Assembly: GCA_036384915.1 (NCBI GenBank)
Contig: DASVLJ010000062.1
Coordinates: 1 to 64,000, forward strand
From: PKWO01 sp036384915
GTDB taxonomy: Bacteria; Pseudomonadota; Gammaproteobacteria; Burkholderiales; Burkholderiaceae_D
Reading direction: 5' to 3'
DNA length: 64,000 nt
This document shows positions 16,187-25,565 of the stretch, one piece after another. A program made the position numbers and the translations under genes. Under the pieces are notes generated by a model, which was not told where the DNA came from, did no database searches, and saw only the letters and a program-made list of their open reading frames with translations. Numbering within the stretch: the first letter of the stretch is position 1; each line of letters begins with the position of its first letter.

Positions 16187-17536
16187 ATGTCCGACACCGC
16201 TCCTGCCCGCAGCAAGCGTTCCGTATTCCAAGTGTTGCAACAACTGCGGCAGCCCAAGGTCGCAGTGATGCTGGCGCTCGGTTTCACCTCGGGCCTGCCT
16301 TTCCTGCTTACCGCCAACACATTCGGCTACTGGCTGCGGGATGCAGGCACCAGCCTGCTCGCCATCGGTTTCATCTCCTGGGTTGGATTCGCTTATGCAT
16401 TCAAGGTTTATTGGTCGCCCCTAGTGGACCGACTGGACTTGCCGCTGTTCGGGCGCTTGGGCCGCCGCCGCGGCTGGATGCTGTTATGCCAACTGCTTGT
16501 GGCAATCGGACTCGCCGGCATGGCCATGGTGGGCACTGGCGGCCTTGTGGCAATCGGCGCGTTCGCCTTGCTGACGGCGTTTGCATCGGCGACGCAGGAT
16601 ATCGCGATCGATGCTTGGCGCATCGAGGCGGCGGACGGCCCGGACGAGGTCGGCTTGCTGGCTTCGGCGACCCAGCTGGGCTACCGCATCGCGATGATTG
16701 TGACCGACGCGCTCGTGATCGCGATGGCGGCGCGTATCGGCTGGCCGCTGTCTTATGCCGCGATGGCGGTGCTGATGGTGATCGGCGTGACGGCAACTTT
16801 CTTCGCATTCGAACCCGTGCGCGCCGATGTCGTGTTGGAGAGCAAGCCGCCGCTGTGGACCTTGCGCGGCTTGACTGACGCCACTATCGGCCCCTTCCTC
16901 GATTTCTTCGCCAAGCACGAGGCGGCGGGCCTACTGATGCTGCTGATGGTGGCCTTGTACCGCCTGCCCGATTTCGTCATGGGGCCGATGTACAACCCGT
17001 ATTACCATGACCTGGGCCTCACCAAGGATACGGTGGCATTGGTACGGGGCACATTCGGCCTGGTGGCGACTTTCGCCGGGGTTGCCGCCTACGGCCTTTC
17101 CGTGGTGCGTATCGGCATGATGCCGACGCTGATCGTGGGTATCGTGCTCGAAGGCTTCGGGACCATGGCCTTCGCGCTGTTGGGCTTCCATCCGGACTCG
17201 GCCTTGTTCGCCAGTGTGATGGCATTCGACAGCTTCGCGCAATCCTACGCCGGCGTCGCGCTGATCACCTATATGTCAAGCCTTACGAGCCTCGGCTATA
17301 CAGCTACGCAGTACGCGATGCTCTCGTCGACCTATGCCTTGCTGGGCAAGTTCCTCAAGGGTTTTTCCGGCATGACAGTCGAGACGCTGACGCCGGCCTA
17401 TGGGCTGCTTGGCGCTTATGCTAAGGCCTTCTTCGTCACCGGCCTGATGGCCATTCCGCCGCTCCTGCTGGTTATCCTGCTGTGGCGCATGCAGAAGGCT
17501 GGCGCACAGGCAAGCGAACCGGCGGAGGCCGGATAG
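16187..17536 (+). CDS. ampG: AmpG-type muropeptide MFS transporter
   Basis: The product has 449 residues with 12 or more membrane helices of the major facilitator superfamily. LALGFTSGLPFLLTANTFGYWLRDAG, ATQDIAIDAWRIE and DFVMGPMYNPYYHDLGLT are AmpG hallmarks. It imports GlcNAc-anhydroMurNAc peptides from wall turnover into the cytosol for recycling and, where AmpR/AmpC exist, links to beta-lactamase induction. ATG 16187 is preferred to the GTG at 16157, although neither has a good ribosome site. Confidence 0.88.
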   Translation: MSDTAPARSKRSVFQVLQQLRQPKVAVMLALGFTSGLPFLLTANTFGYWLRDAGTSLLAIGFISWVGFAYAFKVYWSPLVDRLDLPLFGRLGRRRGWMLLCQLLVAIGLAGMAMVGTGGLVAIGAFALLTAFASATQDIAIDAWRIEAADGPDEVGLLASATQLGYRIAMIVTDALVIAMAARIGWPLSYAAMAVLMVIGVTATFFAFEPVRADVVLESKPPLWTLRGLTDATIGPFLDFFAKHEAAGLLMLLMVALYRLPDFVMGPMYNPYYHDLGLTKDTVALVRGTFGLVATFAGVAAYGLSVVRIGMMPTLIVGIVLEGFGTMAFALLGFHPDSALFASVMAFDSFAQSYAGVALITYMSSLTSLGYTATQYAMLSSTYALLGKFLKGFSGMTVETLTPAYGLLGAYAKAFFVTGLMAIPPLLLVILLWRMQKAGAQASEPAEAG

Positions 17537-17564
17537 CATCGCTTGTGCCCGACCAGGATCGGAT

Positions 17565-18335
17565 TTACTTGCCGTAAGTGATCGTCAAGGGCGCGTGATC
17601 GGAAAAACGCTCGTCCTTGTAGATCGCCGCAGTCTTCGCCTTGGCCGCGATGCCCGGTGTGGCGACGTGGTAATCGATACGCCATCCCACGTTCTTGTCC
17701 CAGGCCGCGCCGCGGTTGCTCCACCAGGTGTATTGCTCGGGCCGTTGATCCACCACGCGGAACACGTCGACCAGTTTCAAATCGTCGAACACGCTGGTTA
17801 GCCAGGCACGCTCTTCAGGCAGGAAGCCGGAATTCTTTTGGTTGCTCTTCCAGTTCTTCAGGTCGATTTCCTTGTGCGCGATATTCCAGTCGCCGCAGAT
17901 CACGACCTCTTTCCCGCTCTTCGACAGCTTTTTCAGGTGCGGGAAGAACTCTTCCATGAAGCGGAATTTGGCCTGCTGGCGCTCTTCCGAAGACGAGCCG
18001 GAAGGGCAATAGACCGAGATCACGGAAAGGTCGCCGAAATCGCATTGCACGTAGCGCCCTTCGGCATCGAATTCCTTGCTGCCGAAACCGATCACGACAT
18101 TGTCGGGCTTCTTGCGGCTGTAGACGCCGGCACCGGAGTAGCCCTTTTTCTCTGCATGGTGAAAAAAACCGTGATAACCGGCCGGGGCCAGCATGTCTTC
18201 GCTCATGTCGGCCGCGTGGGCCTTCAATTCCTGGACGCAGACCACGTCGGCCTTTTGCTTCAGCATCCAGTCGAAGAAGCCTTTTTTGTGCGCGCTGCGC
18301 ACGCCGTTCAAGTTGGCGGAGATGATGGTGGTCAT
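17565..18335 (-). CDS. xth: Exodeoxyribonuclease III
   Basis: The product has 256 residues of the exonuclease/endonuclease/phosphatase fold. ISANLNGVRSAHKKGF, VCVQELKAH (metal-binding Glu), VICGDWNIAHKEIDLKN and the C-terminal RFSDHAPLTITY (catalytic Asp-His) are in order. It nicks abasic sites and removes 3' blocks during base-excision repair. It is convergent with ampG (29-base gap) and divergent from pyrE (88 bases). Confidence 0.93.
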   Translation of the reverse strand: MTTIISANLNGVRSAHKKGFFDWMLKQKADVVCVQELKAHAADMSEDMLAPAGYHGFFHHAEKKGYSGAGVYSRKKPDNVVIGFGSKEFDAEGRYVQCDFGDLSVISVYCPSGSSSEERQQAKFRFMEEFFPHLKKLSKSGKEVVICGDWNIAHKEIDLKNWKSNQKNSGFLPEERAWLTSVFDDLKLVDVFRVVDQRPEQYTWWSNRGAAWDKNVGWRIDYHVATPGIAAKAKTAAIYKDERFSDHAPLTITYGK

Positions 18336-18423
18336 GGCGGTGCTCCCTTGGTCAATCGGGCAAGGATACCCGATTCATCCGGTAAAATGTCGGACGTTAA
18401 TCCGATTGAAAAAGGTGGGCACC

Positions 18424-19092
18424 ATGTCCGACAAGCTGCGGCAGGAATTTATTGAATTTTCGGTATCGGCCGGCGTATTGAGCTTCGGCGAATTCGTGAC
18501 CAAGGCAGGGCGGCTTTCGCCTTACTTCTTCAATGCCGGCTTGTTCAACAACGGCGCCAACCTGGGGCGGCTGGCCGAGTTTTATGCCCAGACTCTGCTC
18601 GATTCGGGACTGGAATTCGACATGCTGTTCGGCCCGGCTTACAAAGGCATCACGCTGGCCTCGGCTACGGCGGTCGCATTGGCAAAAAAGGGGCGCAACG
18701 TGCCCTTCGCCTTCAACCGCAAGGAAGCCAAGGATCATGGCGAGGGCGGCACCATCGTCGGCGCCAAGCTGGCGGGGAAGGTCGTCATCATCGATGACGT
18801 GATTTCGGCCGGGACTTCTGTGCGTGAGTCGGTGGACATGATCCGTGCCGCGGGGGCGACGCCTTGCGCCGTGCTCATTGCACTGGACCGCATGGAGCGC
18901 TCCGGCAAGGATGGCGCCCTTTCCGAGCATTCGGCGGTTCAGGAAGTGAGCCAGGCTTATGGCATGCCGGTGGTGTCGATTGGGAATCTGAACGACTTGT
19001 TCAGCTATCTATCGTCGGGCGCGGCGGACGCGCGCCTGGCCCAGTACAAAGATGCGGTGGCGGCATACCGAGCACGTTACGGCGTGGAGTAA
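18424..19092 (+). CDS. pyrE: Orotate phosphoribosyltransferase
   Basis: The product has 222 residues. The PRPP-binding motif VVIIDDVISAGTSVRES and the substrate loop FGPAYKGITLASATAVALAKKGRNVPFAFNRKEAKDHGEGG are intact. It makes OMP from orotate and PRPP in pyrimidine synthesis. ATG 18424 follows AAAAAGGTG. Transcription probably ends at the large inverted repeat just downstream. Confidence 0.95.
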   Translation: MSDKLRQEFIEFSVSAGVLSFGEFVTKAGRLSPYFFNAGLFNNGANLGRLAEFYAQTLLDSGLEFDMLFGPAYKGITLASATAVALAKKGRNVPFAFNRKEAKDHGEGGTIVGAKLAGKVVIIDDVISAGTSVRESVDMIRAAGATPCAVLIALDRMERSGKDGALSEHSAVQEVSQAYGMPVVSIGNLNDLFSYLSSGAADARLAQYKDAVAAYRARYGVE

Positions 19093-19104
19093 ACGAGGCT
19101 TGTT

Positions 19105-19200
19105 GTAGGTTGGGTTGAGCGAACGCGAAGCCCAACATCGGCGGTCTGCGCTGGGGACTACGCCATTTTGTTGGGCTTCGCTACGCTCAACCCAACCTAC
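19105..19200. repeat. Long inverted repeat between pyrE and gatB (GTAGGTTGGGTT family)
   Basis: GTAGGTTGGGTTGAGCG...AGCCCAACA (19105-19137) is repeated inverted as TGTTGGGCTTCGCT...CCAACCTAC (19169-19200), about 32 bp with few mismatches around a 31-base loop. It lies between convergent genes and probably works as a bidirectional terminator. Shorter relatives occur at 34103-34143 and 47572-47613. Confidence 0.8.
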
Positions 19201-19209
19201 CGTAAATAA

Positions 19210-20670
19210 TCAGCCGAGTTTCTTTTTTAAGAGCTCCGTCAACTGCGCCGGGTTTGCCTTGCCCTTGGTCGCCTTCATGGCTTGGCCGATGATGGCGTTG
19301 AAGGCCTTTTCCTTGCCGGCGCGGTATTCCTCGACCGACTTGGCATTGGCGGCCAGCACCTCATCGATCATGGCTTCGAGTGCGCCGGTATCGTTGCTGT
19401 TCTTCCAGTCGTTCTTTTCGATGAGCGCATCGACCACGGCAAGGTCGCCGGATTTCTCTTCCCAGAGCGCACGGAACAGCTTTTTGGCGTTCTGGTTCGA
19501 AATCGTGCCGTCGTTGATGCGCTTGAGCACCAGAGCCAGTTGTTCGGCCGAAACCGGGATGTCGGCCATGTCGCAGCCTTCGCGGTTCAGCGTGGACGAG
19601 ACGTCGCCCATGAGCCAGTTGGCGACTTGCTTGGCCTGGTCCTTGCCTACTTGCCTGACCACGTCTTCGAAGTAAGTGGCCATGGCCTTCGATTGCGTCA
19701 GCACCGAGGCGTCATAGGGCGGCAAGCCGAGTTCGTCGATCAAGCGCTGGCGCATCGCCGAGGGCAGCTCGGGCAGGGCATCCTTGACGCGCGCGACCCA
19801 CTCCGGCGAAATCACCAGCGGCGGCAGGTCGGGATCGGGGAAATAGCGGTAGTCCTGAGAATCTTCCTTCCCGCGCATCGAACGTGTCTGCTTCTTGTCC
19901 GGGTCGTACAGGCGGGTTTCCTGGATGATTTTGTTTCCGCTTTCGATTTCGTCAATTTGCCGCTGAATTTCGTAGTTCATCGCTTCTTCCATGAAGCGGA
20001 ACGAATTGACGTTCTTGATTTCGCAGCGCGTGCCGAATTCCTTTTGGCCTTCAGGACGCACCGAGACGTTCAAGTCGCAGCGGAAAGAGCCTTCCTGCAT
20101 GTTGCCATCGCAGATGCCGAGCCAGGTCACGAGCGAATGCAGCGCTTTGGCATAGCCGATCGCTTCCGCAGGGCTGCGCATGTCGGGTTCGGTCACGATT
20201 TCGAGCAACGGCGTGCCGGCGCGGTTCAGATCGATGCCGCTCATGCCCTGGTAGTCTTCATGCAGCGACTTGCCGGCATCCTCCTCGAGGTGGGCGCGCG
20301 TCAGGTTCACGGTTTTCATCACCGTCGTGCCATCCTTCTTTTCCACCGGGAAGGTCAGCGACCCGCCCTGCACCACAGGGAGGGCGAACTGGCTGATCTG
20401 GTAGCCCTTGGGCAGGTCGGGATAGAAGTAATTCTTGCGCGCGAAGATCGACACCGGCGCGACCGTGGCACCGATGGCCAGGCCGAACTGGATCGCGCGC
20501 TCCACGGCTCCGCGGTTCATCACGGGCAGCACGCCCGGCAGGGCCAGGTCCACGGGGCTGGCTTGGGTATTCGGCTCGGCGCCGAAGCGCGTCGAAGCAC
20601 CTGAAAAAATCTTCGATTCGGTGGTCAATTGGGCATGGGTTTCCAGGCCGATTACGACTTCCCACTTCAT
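19210..20670 (-). CDS. gatB: Asp-tRNA(Asn)/Glu-tRNA(Gln) amidotransferase subunit B
   Basis: The product has 486 residues. WEVVIGLETHAQL, LPGVLPVMNRGAVERAIQFGLAIGATV and YFYPDLPKGYQISQ are GatB signatures; the C-terminal part is the YqeY-like tRNA-binding tail. GatB phosphorylates the mischarged aminoacyl end so that ammonia from GatA can amidate it. It is the last gene of gatC-gatA-(small secreted protein)-gatB and is separated from gatA by about 500 bases. Confidence 0.95.
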   Translation of the reverse strand: MKWEVVIGLETHAQLTTESKIFSGASTRFGAEPNTQASPVDLALPGVLPVMNRGAVERAIQFGLAIGATVAPVSIFARKNYFYPDLPKGYQISQFALPVVQGGSLTFPVEKKDGTTVMKTVNLTRAHLEEDAGKSLHEDYQGMSGIDLNRAGTPLLEIVTEPDMRSPAEAIGYAKALHSLVTWLGICDGNMQEGSFRCDLNVSVRPEGQKEFGTRCEIKNVNSFRFMEEAMNYEIQRQIDEIESGNKIIQETRLYDPDKKQTRSMRGKEDSQDYRYFPDPDLPPLVISPEWVARVKDALPELPSAMRQRLIDELGLPPYDASVLTQSKAMATYFEDVVRQVGKDQAKQVANWLMGDVSSTLNREGCDMADIPVSAEQLALVLKRINDGTISNQNAKKLFRALWEEKSGDLAVVDALIEKNDWKNSNDTGALEAMIDEVLAANAKSVEEYRAGKEKAFNAIIGQAMKATKGKANPAQLTELLKKKLG

Positions 20671-20682
20671 AGCACTATCCTT

Positions 20683-21171
20683 TTACTCTTCGTATGTGCA
20701 ATTGCCGGTTTTCGTATTGAAACGGAATTCCGAAAAATTTTGCCGCGATCCGCACAGGGCGGGGCAGCTTGGATTGATGTGTATCTCGTCGCCGATGTGC
20801 TCGATGCGCACGGTGCAATTCAAGCCATGGCTCATGTCGTAGCCGCGCCGGTCGCGCGCCTGCCCGGGATTGTCGAGCAGGATGCGCCAGGCCGGGCGGT
20901 TGTCGTCGCCGATGAATTCTGCATGCAGGCCGTCGCCCTGGTCCATGCTGCATTCGACGCCGTTGCCGGCATGAAAGACCGACGATTCCCAGCTGAATTC
21001 CTCTATCGTCGTGCCGCGGATACGGATTCTGCCATTGTCGGCAAACAAGGTTTTCAAGCCATGCTGATCGCCGTTGACGCTGCAAGAAAAATGCACATCG
21101 AGTTCCTGCGCCTGCGCGGCGCCGGCAAATCCGATTGCGGCGATTGCGGCAAGAATGGCGAAAAGCTTCAC
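20683..21171 (-). CDS. Small secreted Cys-containing protein of unknown function
   Basis: The product has 162 residues starting at GTG 21171, whose bases overlap the gatA stop (GTGA). The N-terminus VKLFAILAAIAAIGFAGAAQA is a Sec signal peptide with a clear AQA cleavage site; the mature part has six Cys and looks periplasmic. GGCGCCGGA upstream provides a weak ribosome site. It sits between gatA and gatB in the same direction, a position that the amidotransferase operon does not need. No family is recognised. Codon usage looks like its neighbours. Confidence 0.75.
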   Translation of the reverse strand: MKLFAILAAIAAIGFAGAAQAQELDVHFSCSVNGDQHGLKTLFADNGRIRIRGTTIEEFSWESSVFHAGNGVECSMDQGDGLHAEFIGDDNRPAWRILLDNPGQARDRRGYDMSHGLNCTVRIEHIGDEIHINPSCPALCGSRQNFSEFRFNTKTGNCTYEE

Positions 21172-22634
21172 TCCGGCGCCTTGGTATGCCAATCGGTCGC
21201 TTGCTGGAAGCGGTGCGCGACGTTCAACAGCTTGGCTTCGCTGAAGTAATTGCCGATGATTTGCAGTCCGACCGGGCGTTTGCCGTTTTTCTCGCCCTGG
21301 CCGAAACCGCAGGGAACCGACATGCCGGGCAAGCCGGCTAGGCTGGTCGAGAGCGTGAAGATGTCGGCCAAGTAGTTGGCTACGGGGTCGTCGGCCTTGG
21401 CGCCGATGTCCCATGCCACCGTCGGCGAAACCGGGCCCATGATCACGTCGCACTGCTTGAACGCGGCCTGGAAATCTTGCGCGATCAGGCGGCGGATCTT
21501 TTGCGCCTGCAGGTAGTAGGCGTCATAGTAGCCGTGCGACAACACGTAGGCGCCGACGAAGATGCGGCGCTTGACTTCGTCGCCAAAGCCTTCGGCGCGC
21601 GTCTTGCGGTACATGTCGACCAGACCGTCGTAGTCCTTGGCGCGATGGCCGTAGCGTACGCCGTCGAAGCGCGACAGATTGGATGATGCCTCGGCCGGGG
21701 CGATCACGTAGTAGACGGGAATAGAGAGTTCGGTCTTGGGGAGCGAGATGTCGACCAGCACGGCCCCCTGTTTTTCATATTCGGCCAGCGCGGCACGCAC
21801 GGCCTGCTCGACGTCGGGTGCGATGCCTTTGCCGAAAAATTCGCGCGGCACGCCTATCTTCAAGCCGCGGATGTCGGCATTCAAGTCCCGCGTGTAGTCT
21901 TCATCGGCGCGTTCCACGCTGGTGGAGTCGCGCGGGTCGAAGCCGGCCATGGCGTTCAACAGCAGGGCGCAGTCTTCGGCGGTCTGGGCGATCGGGCCGC
22001 CTTGATCCAGCGAGGAAGCGAACGCGATCATGCCGAAGCGCGAGACGCGGCCATAGGTCGGCTTGATGCCCGTGACGCCGCACAGCGAGGCAGGCTGGCG
22101 GATCGAGCCGCCCGTGTCGGTGGCAGTGGCAGCCGGCGCCAGGCGCGCGGCAACGGCGGCGGCGGAACCGCCCGAGGAGCCTCCGGGGATGGCGGCCTTG
22201 TCCCAAGGGTTCTTCACCGGGCCGAAATAGGAATTCTCGTTCGAGCCGCCCATGGCGAATTCGTCGCAGTTGAGCTTGCCCAGCGTGACCATGCCGGCCG
22301 CACCGAACCGCTCGACCACGGTGGCGTCGAAGGGGCTGACGTAGTTTTCCAGCATGTGCGAGCCGGCCGTGGAGCGCCAGCCGCGCGTGACGAAGATGTC
22401 CTTGTGCGCGATGGGCACGCCGGTCAGCACGCCGGCATTGCCGGCGGCGATGCGCGCGTCCGCGTCGGCGGCTTGTTTCAAGGTCAATTCCGGATTGACA
22501 TCGAGGAAGGCGTTCAAGTCCTTGTGCGCTTCGATGCGTTTGAGGTAAAGCTGGGCCAGTTCGGTCGCGGACACTTCGCGCGCCTGCAGCTTGGCCGAGA
22601 GCTGTTTCAGAGTCTTGGTATGCATGGGGCTCAT
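21168..22634 (-). CDS. gatA: Asp-tRNA(Asn)/Glu-tRNA(Gln) amidotransferase subunit A
   Basis: The product has 488 residues, an amidase-signature enzyme. Lys in PIAHKDIF and the Ser pair in IPGGSSGGSAAAVAAR with DTGGSIRQPAS form the Ser-cisSer-Lys triad. It hydrolyses Gln to supply ammonia to GatB. It overlaps gatC by four bases. ATG 22634 is the natural start (MSPMHTKTL); a second Met three residues later is possible. Confidence 0.95.
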   Translation of the reverse strand: MSPMHTKTLKQLSAKLQAREVSATELAQLYLKRIEAHKDLNAFLDVNPELTLKQAADADARIAAGNAGVLTGVPIAHKDIFVTRGWRSTAGSHMLENYVSPFDATVVERFGAAGMVTLGKLNCDEFAMGGSNENSYFGPVKNPWDKAAIPGGSSGGSAAAVAARLAPAATATDTGGSIRQPASLCGVTGIKPTYGRVSRFGMIAFASSLDQGGPIAQTAEDCALLLNAMAGFDPRDSTSVERADEDYTRDLNADIRGLKIGVPREFFGKGIAPDVEQAVRAALAEYEKQGAVLVDISLPKTELSIPVYYVIAPAEASSNLSRFDGVRYGHRAKDYDGLVDMYRKTRAEGFGDEVKRRIFVGAYVLSHGYYDAYYLQAQKIRRLIAQDFQAAFKQCDVIMGPVSPTVAWDIGAKADDPVANYLADIFTLSTSLAGLPGMSVPCGFGQGEKNGKRPVGLQIIGNYFSEAKLLNVAHRFQQATDWHTKAPE

Positions 22635-22933
22635 TCGATGACCTTGGGAACGAGGTAGAGGCCGTCTTGCGCGGCCGGGGCGACGGCTTGGTAATCGTCG
22701 CGCCGGTTCGGCTCGGTCACAACGTCGTCGCGCAGGCGCAGGGCCACGTGGTCCTGGTAGGCTTCGATGGGCTGGTTCAGCGGCTCGACGCCGCTGGTGT
22801 CGACAGCCTTCATTTGTTCGACCAGGTTGAAAATCCCGTTCAGCTGCTCGAGGATCTTCGGTTTTTGCTCGGCGGTCAGGTCGATTTGTGCCAGTTTGAC
22901 CAGCTTGTCGACGTCTTCAAGGGTAAGAGACAT
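22631..22933 (-). CDS. gatC: Asp-tRNA(Asn)/Glu-tRNA(Gln) amidotransferase subunit C
   Basis: The product has 100 residues: SLTLEDVDKLVKLAQIDLTAEQ at the N-terminus and VALRLRDDVVTEPNRRDDYQAVAP further on are GatC features. It wraps around and stabilises GatA-GatB. It is first in the operon; a possible promoter on the minus strand has TTGACA at 23050-23045 with TAATGC at 23029-23024 (15-base spacing, weak). Confidence 0.93.
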   Translation of the reverse strand: MSLTLEDVDKLVKLAQIDLTAEQKPKILEQLNGIFNLVEQMKAVDTSGVEPLNQPIEAYQDHVALRLRDDVVTEPNRRDDYQAVAPAAQDGLYLVPKVIE

Positions 22934-23188
22934 GATTTTCGGATGATTGCCAGGGTATTGGGCCAGTAAAAAAACGGGGCAAAAATGTTACACGGGGAGG
23001 CCGATCCGCGGAGTCGGGCGAATGCATTAACCTTGGTAAATACTTGTCAAAACAAGGCTTCCTGCAGTTATCCCACCGGCATTTTTGCTTTTTTTGCCGA
23101 CTGATTCGGATAAATTATAAGGTAGAATGTCTGGTTAATACTTGATCGGCGCCACTATAGTGCAGCCGCCGCATCAAAACCACCCTGT

Positions 23189-23288
23189 GAACCCGTTTCA
23201 AAAAGGCCATGGCGTTGTTGTCGCTCCTTGCCGTAAAGCTGCACTGTCTTCTTCGCGGCGCTAGCCCTGACCATTTTGAAACGGGTTC
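23189..23288 (+). other. 15-bp perfect inverted repeat in the mreB leader
   Basis: GAACCCGTTTCAAAA (23189-23203) is matched by TTTTGAAACGGGTTC (23274-23288), with 70 bases between the arms. The 410-base divergent region gatC-mreB also contains AT-rich promoter-like sequence around 23085-23130 (TATAAG, TAGAAT). The pair of arms would form a long stem in the mreB mRNA leader, ending 55 bases before the start codon. It is not followed by a T-tract, so regulation by folding or a protein site is more likely than termination. Confidence 0.6.
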
Positions 23289-23343
23289 TTAATGAGCTTT
23301 TGAAGAGATAACGCGCACCAAGATTGCGCTCAGGATAATTTTA

Positions 23344-24387
23344 ATGTTTGGATTCCTACGTAGCTATTTTTCCAATGATCTGGCCATCGACCTCGGCACT
23401 GCGAACACGCTGATTTACGTGCGCGGCCTGGGCATTGTGCTGGACGAACCCTCGGTCGTGGCAATCCGTCAGCAAGGCGGCCCGAACGGCAAGAAAACCA
23501 TCCAGGCGGTCGGCAAGGAAGCCAAGCAGATGCTGGGCAAGGTGCCCGGCAACATCGAGGCGATCCGCCCGATGAAGGACGGCGTGATCGCCGACTTCAC
23601 CGTCACCGAACAGATGCTGAAGCAATTCATCCGCATGGTGCACGACTCCAAGCTGTTCAAGCCTTCGCCGCGCATCATCATCTGCGTGCCCTGCGGTTCG
23701 ACCCAGGTGGAACGCCGCGCGATCCGCGAATCGGCGCTCGGCGCCGGCGCTTCGCAGGTCTACCTGATCGAAGAACCGATGGCCGCCGCAATCGGCGCGG
23801 GCTTGCCCGTTTCGGAAGCGACCGGCTCGATGGTAGTCGACATCGGCGGCGGCACAACGGAAGTCGGCATCATCTCCTTGGGCGGCATGGTATATAAAGG
23901 CTCGGTGCGCGTCGGCGGCGACAAGTTCGACGAAGCCATCGTCAATTACATCCGCCGCAACTACGGCATGCTGATCGGCGAACAGACCGCTGAAGCGATC
24001 AAGAAGGAAATCGGTTCGGCCTTCCCCGGCTCCGAAGTCAAGGAAATGGAAGTCAAGGGCCGCAACCTCTCGGAAGGCATCCCGCGCTCGTTCACGATCT
24101 CATCCAACGAAATCCTCGAAGCGCTGACTGATCCGCTCAACAACATCGTCTCGGCGGTGAAGAACGCCCTGGAGCAGACCCCGCCGGAACTCGGTGCCGA
24201 CATTGCAGAAAAGGGCATGATGCTGACTGGCGGCGGCGCCTTGCTGCGCGACCTGGACCGTCTGCTGATGGAAGAGACCGGCTTGCCCGTAATCGTGGCG
24301 GAAGATCCGTTGACTTGCGTGGTGCGTGGTTCGGGCATGGCGCTCGAACGCATGGACAAACTCGGCTCGATCTTCTCGTACGAATAA
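23344..24387 (+). CDS. mreB: Rod-shape actin homologue MreB
   Basis: The product has 347 residues. Actin-fold motifs IDLGTANTLIYVRG (phosphate 1), VVDIGGGTTEVGIISLGG (phosphate 2) and LTGGGALLRDLDRLL (adenosine) are all present, and the N-terminal amphipathic MFGFLRSYFSND fits membrane binding. It polymerises on the inner membrane and positions the wall-elongation complex. It heads mreB-mreC-mreD-mrdA-rodA-rlpA. Confidence 0.97.
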   Translation: MFGFLRSYFSNDLAIDLGTANTLIYVRGLGIVLDEPSVVAIRQQGGPNGKKTIQAVGKEAKQMLGKVPGNIEAIRPMKDGVIADFTVTEQMLKQFIRMVHDSKLFKPSPRIIICVPCGSTQVERRAIRESALGAGASQVYLIEEPMAAAIGAGLPVSEATGSMVVDIGGGTTEVGIISLGGMVYKGSVRVGGDKFDEAIVNYIRRNYGMLIGEQTAEAIKKEIGSAFPGSEVKEMEVKGRNLSEGIPRSFTISSNEILEALTDPLNNIVSAVKNALEQTPPELGADIAEKGMMLTGGGALLRDLDRLLMEETGLPVIVAEDPLTCVVRGSGMALERMDKLGSIFSYE

Positions 24388-24476
24388 GTCAGACATACCG
24401 GAATGATGCATCGTGCCGCTGCTCACCAGGTTTCGGTGATAACAGCGGCGCAGTCTGCTTTGGCCGAGGCGCCTTG

Positions 24477-25565
24477 ATGGAATACACTCCGCCGCCACTT
24501 TTCAAGCAAGGCGCGTCCGCACGCGCCAAGATGATCTTCTTTTCGCTGTTATCGGTCGTGCTCCTGTTCGCCGATTCGCGCTACCACTCGCTTGGCGTCG
24601 TGCGCCAGGTGGTCGGAACGGTGCTTTATCCCGTGCAAATGGCGGCCTTGACGCCGCGCGACATGATCCATCGTGCCGGCGACTATTTTGCTTCGGTCTC
24701 TGCGCTGGAAGAGCAAAACCGCGGATTGCAGCAGCAGGCGCTGAAGAATGCGGAGACGTTGCAACAATCACAACAGTTGCTCGCCGAAAATGCGCAATTG
24801 CGCAAGCTCCTGGGCGCGGCCGAACGCATGCCGGCGAAGTACTTGATGAGCGAGATTCTGTACGACACGCGCGACCCGTTTACGCGCAAGATTGAAGTCA
24901 ACCGCGGGTCGCAGCAGGGCGTCGCGGTGGGGCAGCCGGTGATCGATGACGTCGGCGTGGTGGGCCAGGTGACCCATGTCAAGCTGTTCACATCGGAAGT
25001 CACGCTGCTGACCGACAAGGATCAGGCGATTTCCGTGCAAGACGTGCGTAGCGGTCTGCGCAGTGTGGCTTACGGGCGTGGCCAGAGCGGCGGACTCGAT
25101 CTTCGCTTCATGGCGACCAATGCCGATATCCAGAAGGGCGATCTGCTCGTGACTTCGGGCATCGACGGGGTCTTCCCGGCCGGTCTTGCCGTAGCTCGCG
25201 TGCTGCAGGTCGAGTCGAAGTCGAACGATGCCTTTGCCCACATCACTTGCCAGCCGGCCGCCGGAGTGGATCGCAACCGCCAATTGCTGATCCTCCTGGT
25301 CGACGCGCGCCCGCAGCGTGAGGAATTCGAAGAGAAGGACAAGAAGGAAGGCAAGCCCGGCCACCGCTCCAGCGCGCAAGCCGAATCGGCGCCTGCCATG
25401 CCGGGTGCCGCTACACCTGTTACAGTTGCGGCTGCGCCTGCCACTGCCAAGCCGGCGGACAATAAGGCACAGGAAAAAGACGGCAAGCCGGCAGATAATA
25501 AAGCTGCCACGCCCAAGCCTGCGCCTGCCAAGCCGGCTGCCGCCAAGGATACCAACACCCGATGA
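24477..25565 (+). CDS. mreC: Rod-shape protein MreC
   Basis: The product has 362 residues: short cytosolic start, one membrane helix (about residues 18-38), a coiled coil (about 65-110), then the beta domains with DTRDPFTRKIEVNRGSQQGVAVGQPVIDDVGVVGQV. The last 70 residues are an Ala/Pro/Lys-rich low-complexity tail, longer than usual. MreC bridges MreB and PBP2 in the periplasm. ATG 24477 gives the expected N-terminus MEYTPPPLFKQGASA; the frame extends upstream without support. Confidence 0.93.
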   Translation: MEYTPPPLFKQGASARAKMIFFSLLSVVLLFADSRYHSLGVVRQVVGTVLYPVQMAALTPRDMIHRAGDYFASVSALEEQNRGLQQQALKNAETLQQSQQLLAENAQLRKLLGAAERMPAKYLMSEILYDTRDPFTRKIEVNRGSQQGVAVGQPVIDDVGVVGQVTHVKLFTSEVTLLTDKDQAISVQDVRSGLRSVAYGRGQSGGLDLRFMATNADIQKGDLLVTSGIDGVFPAGLAVARVLQVESKSNDAFAHITCQPAAGVDRNRQLLILLVDARPQREEFEEKDKKEGKPGHRSSAQAESAPAMPGAATPVTVAAAPATAKPADNKAQEKDGKPADNKAATPKPAPAKPAAAKDTNTR

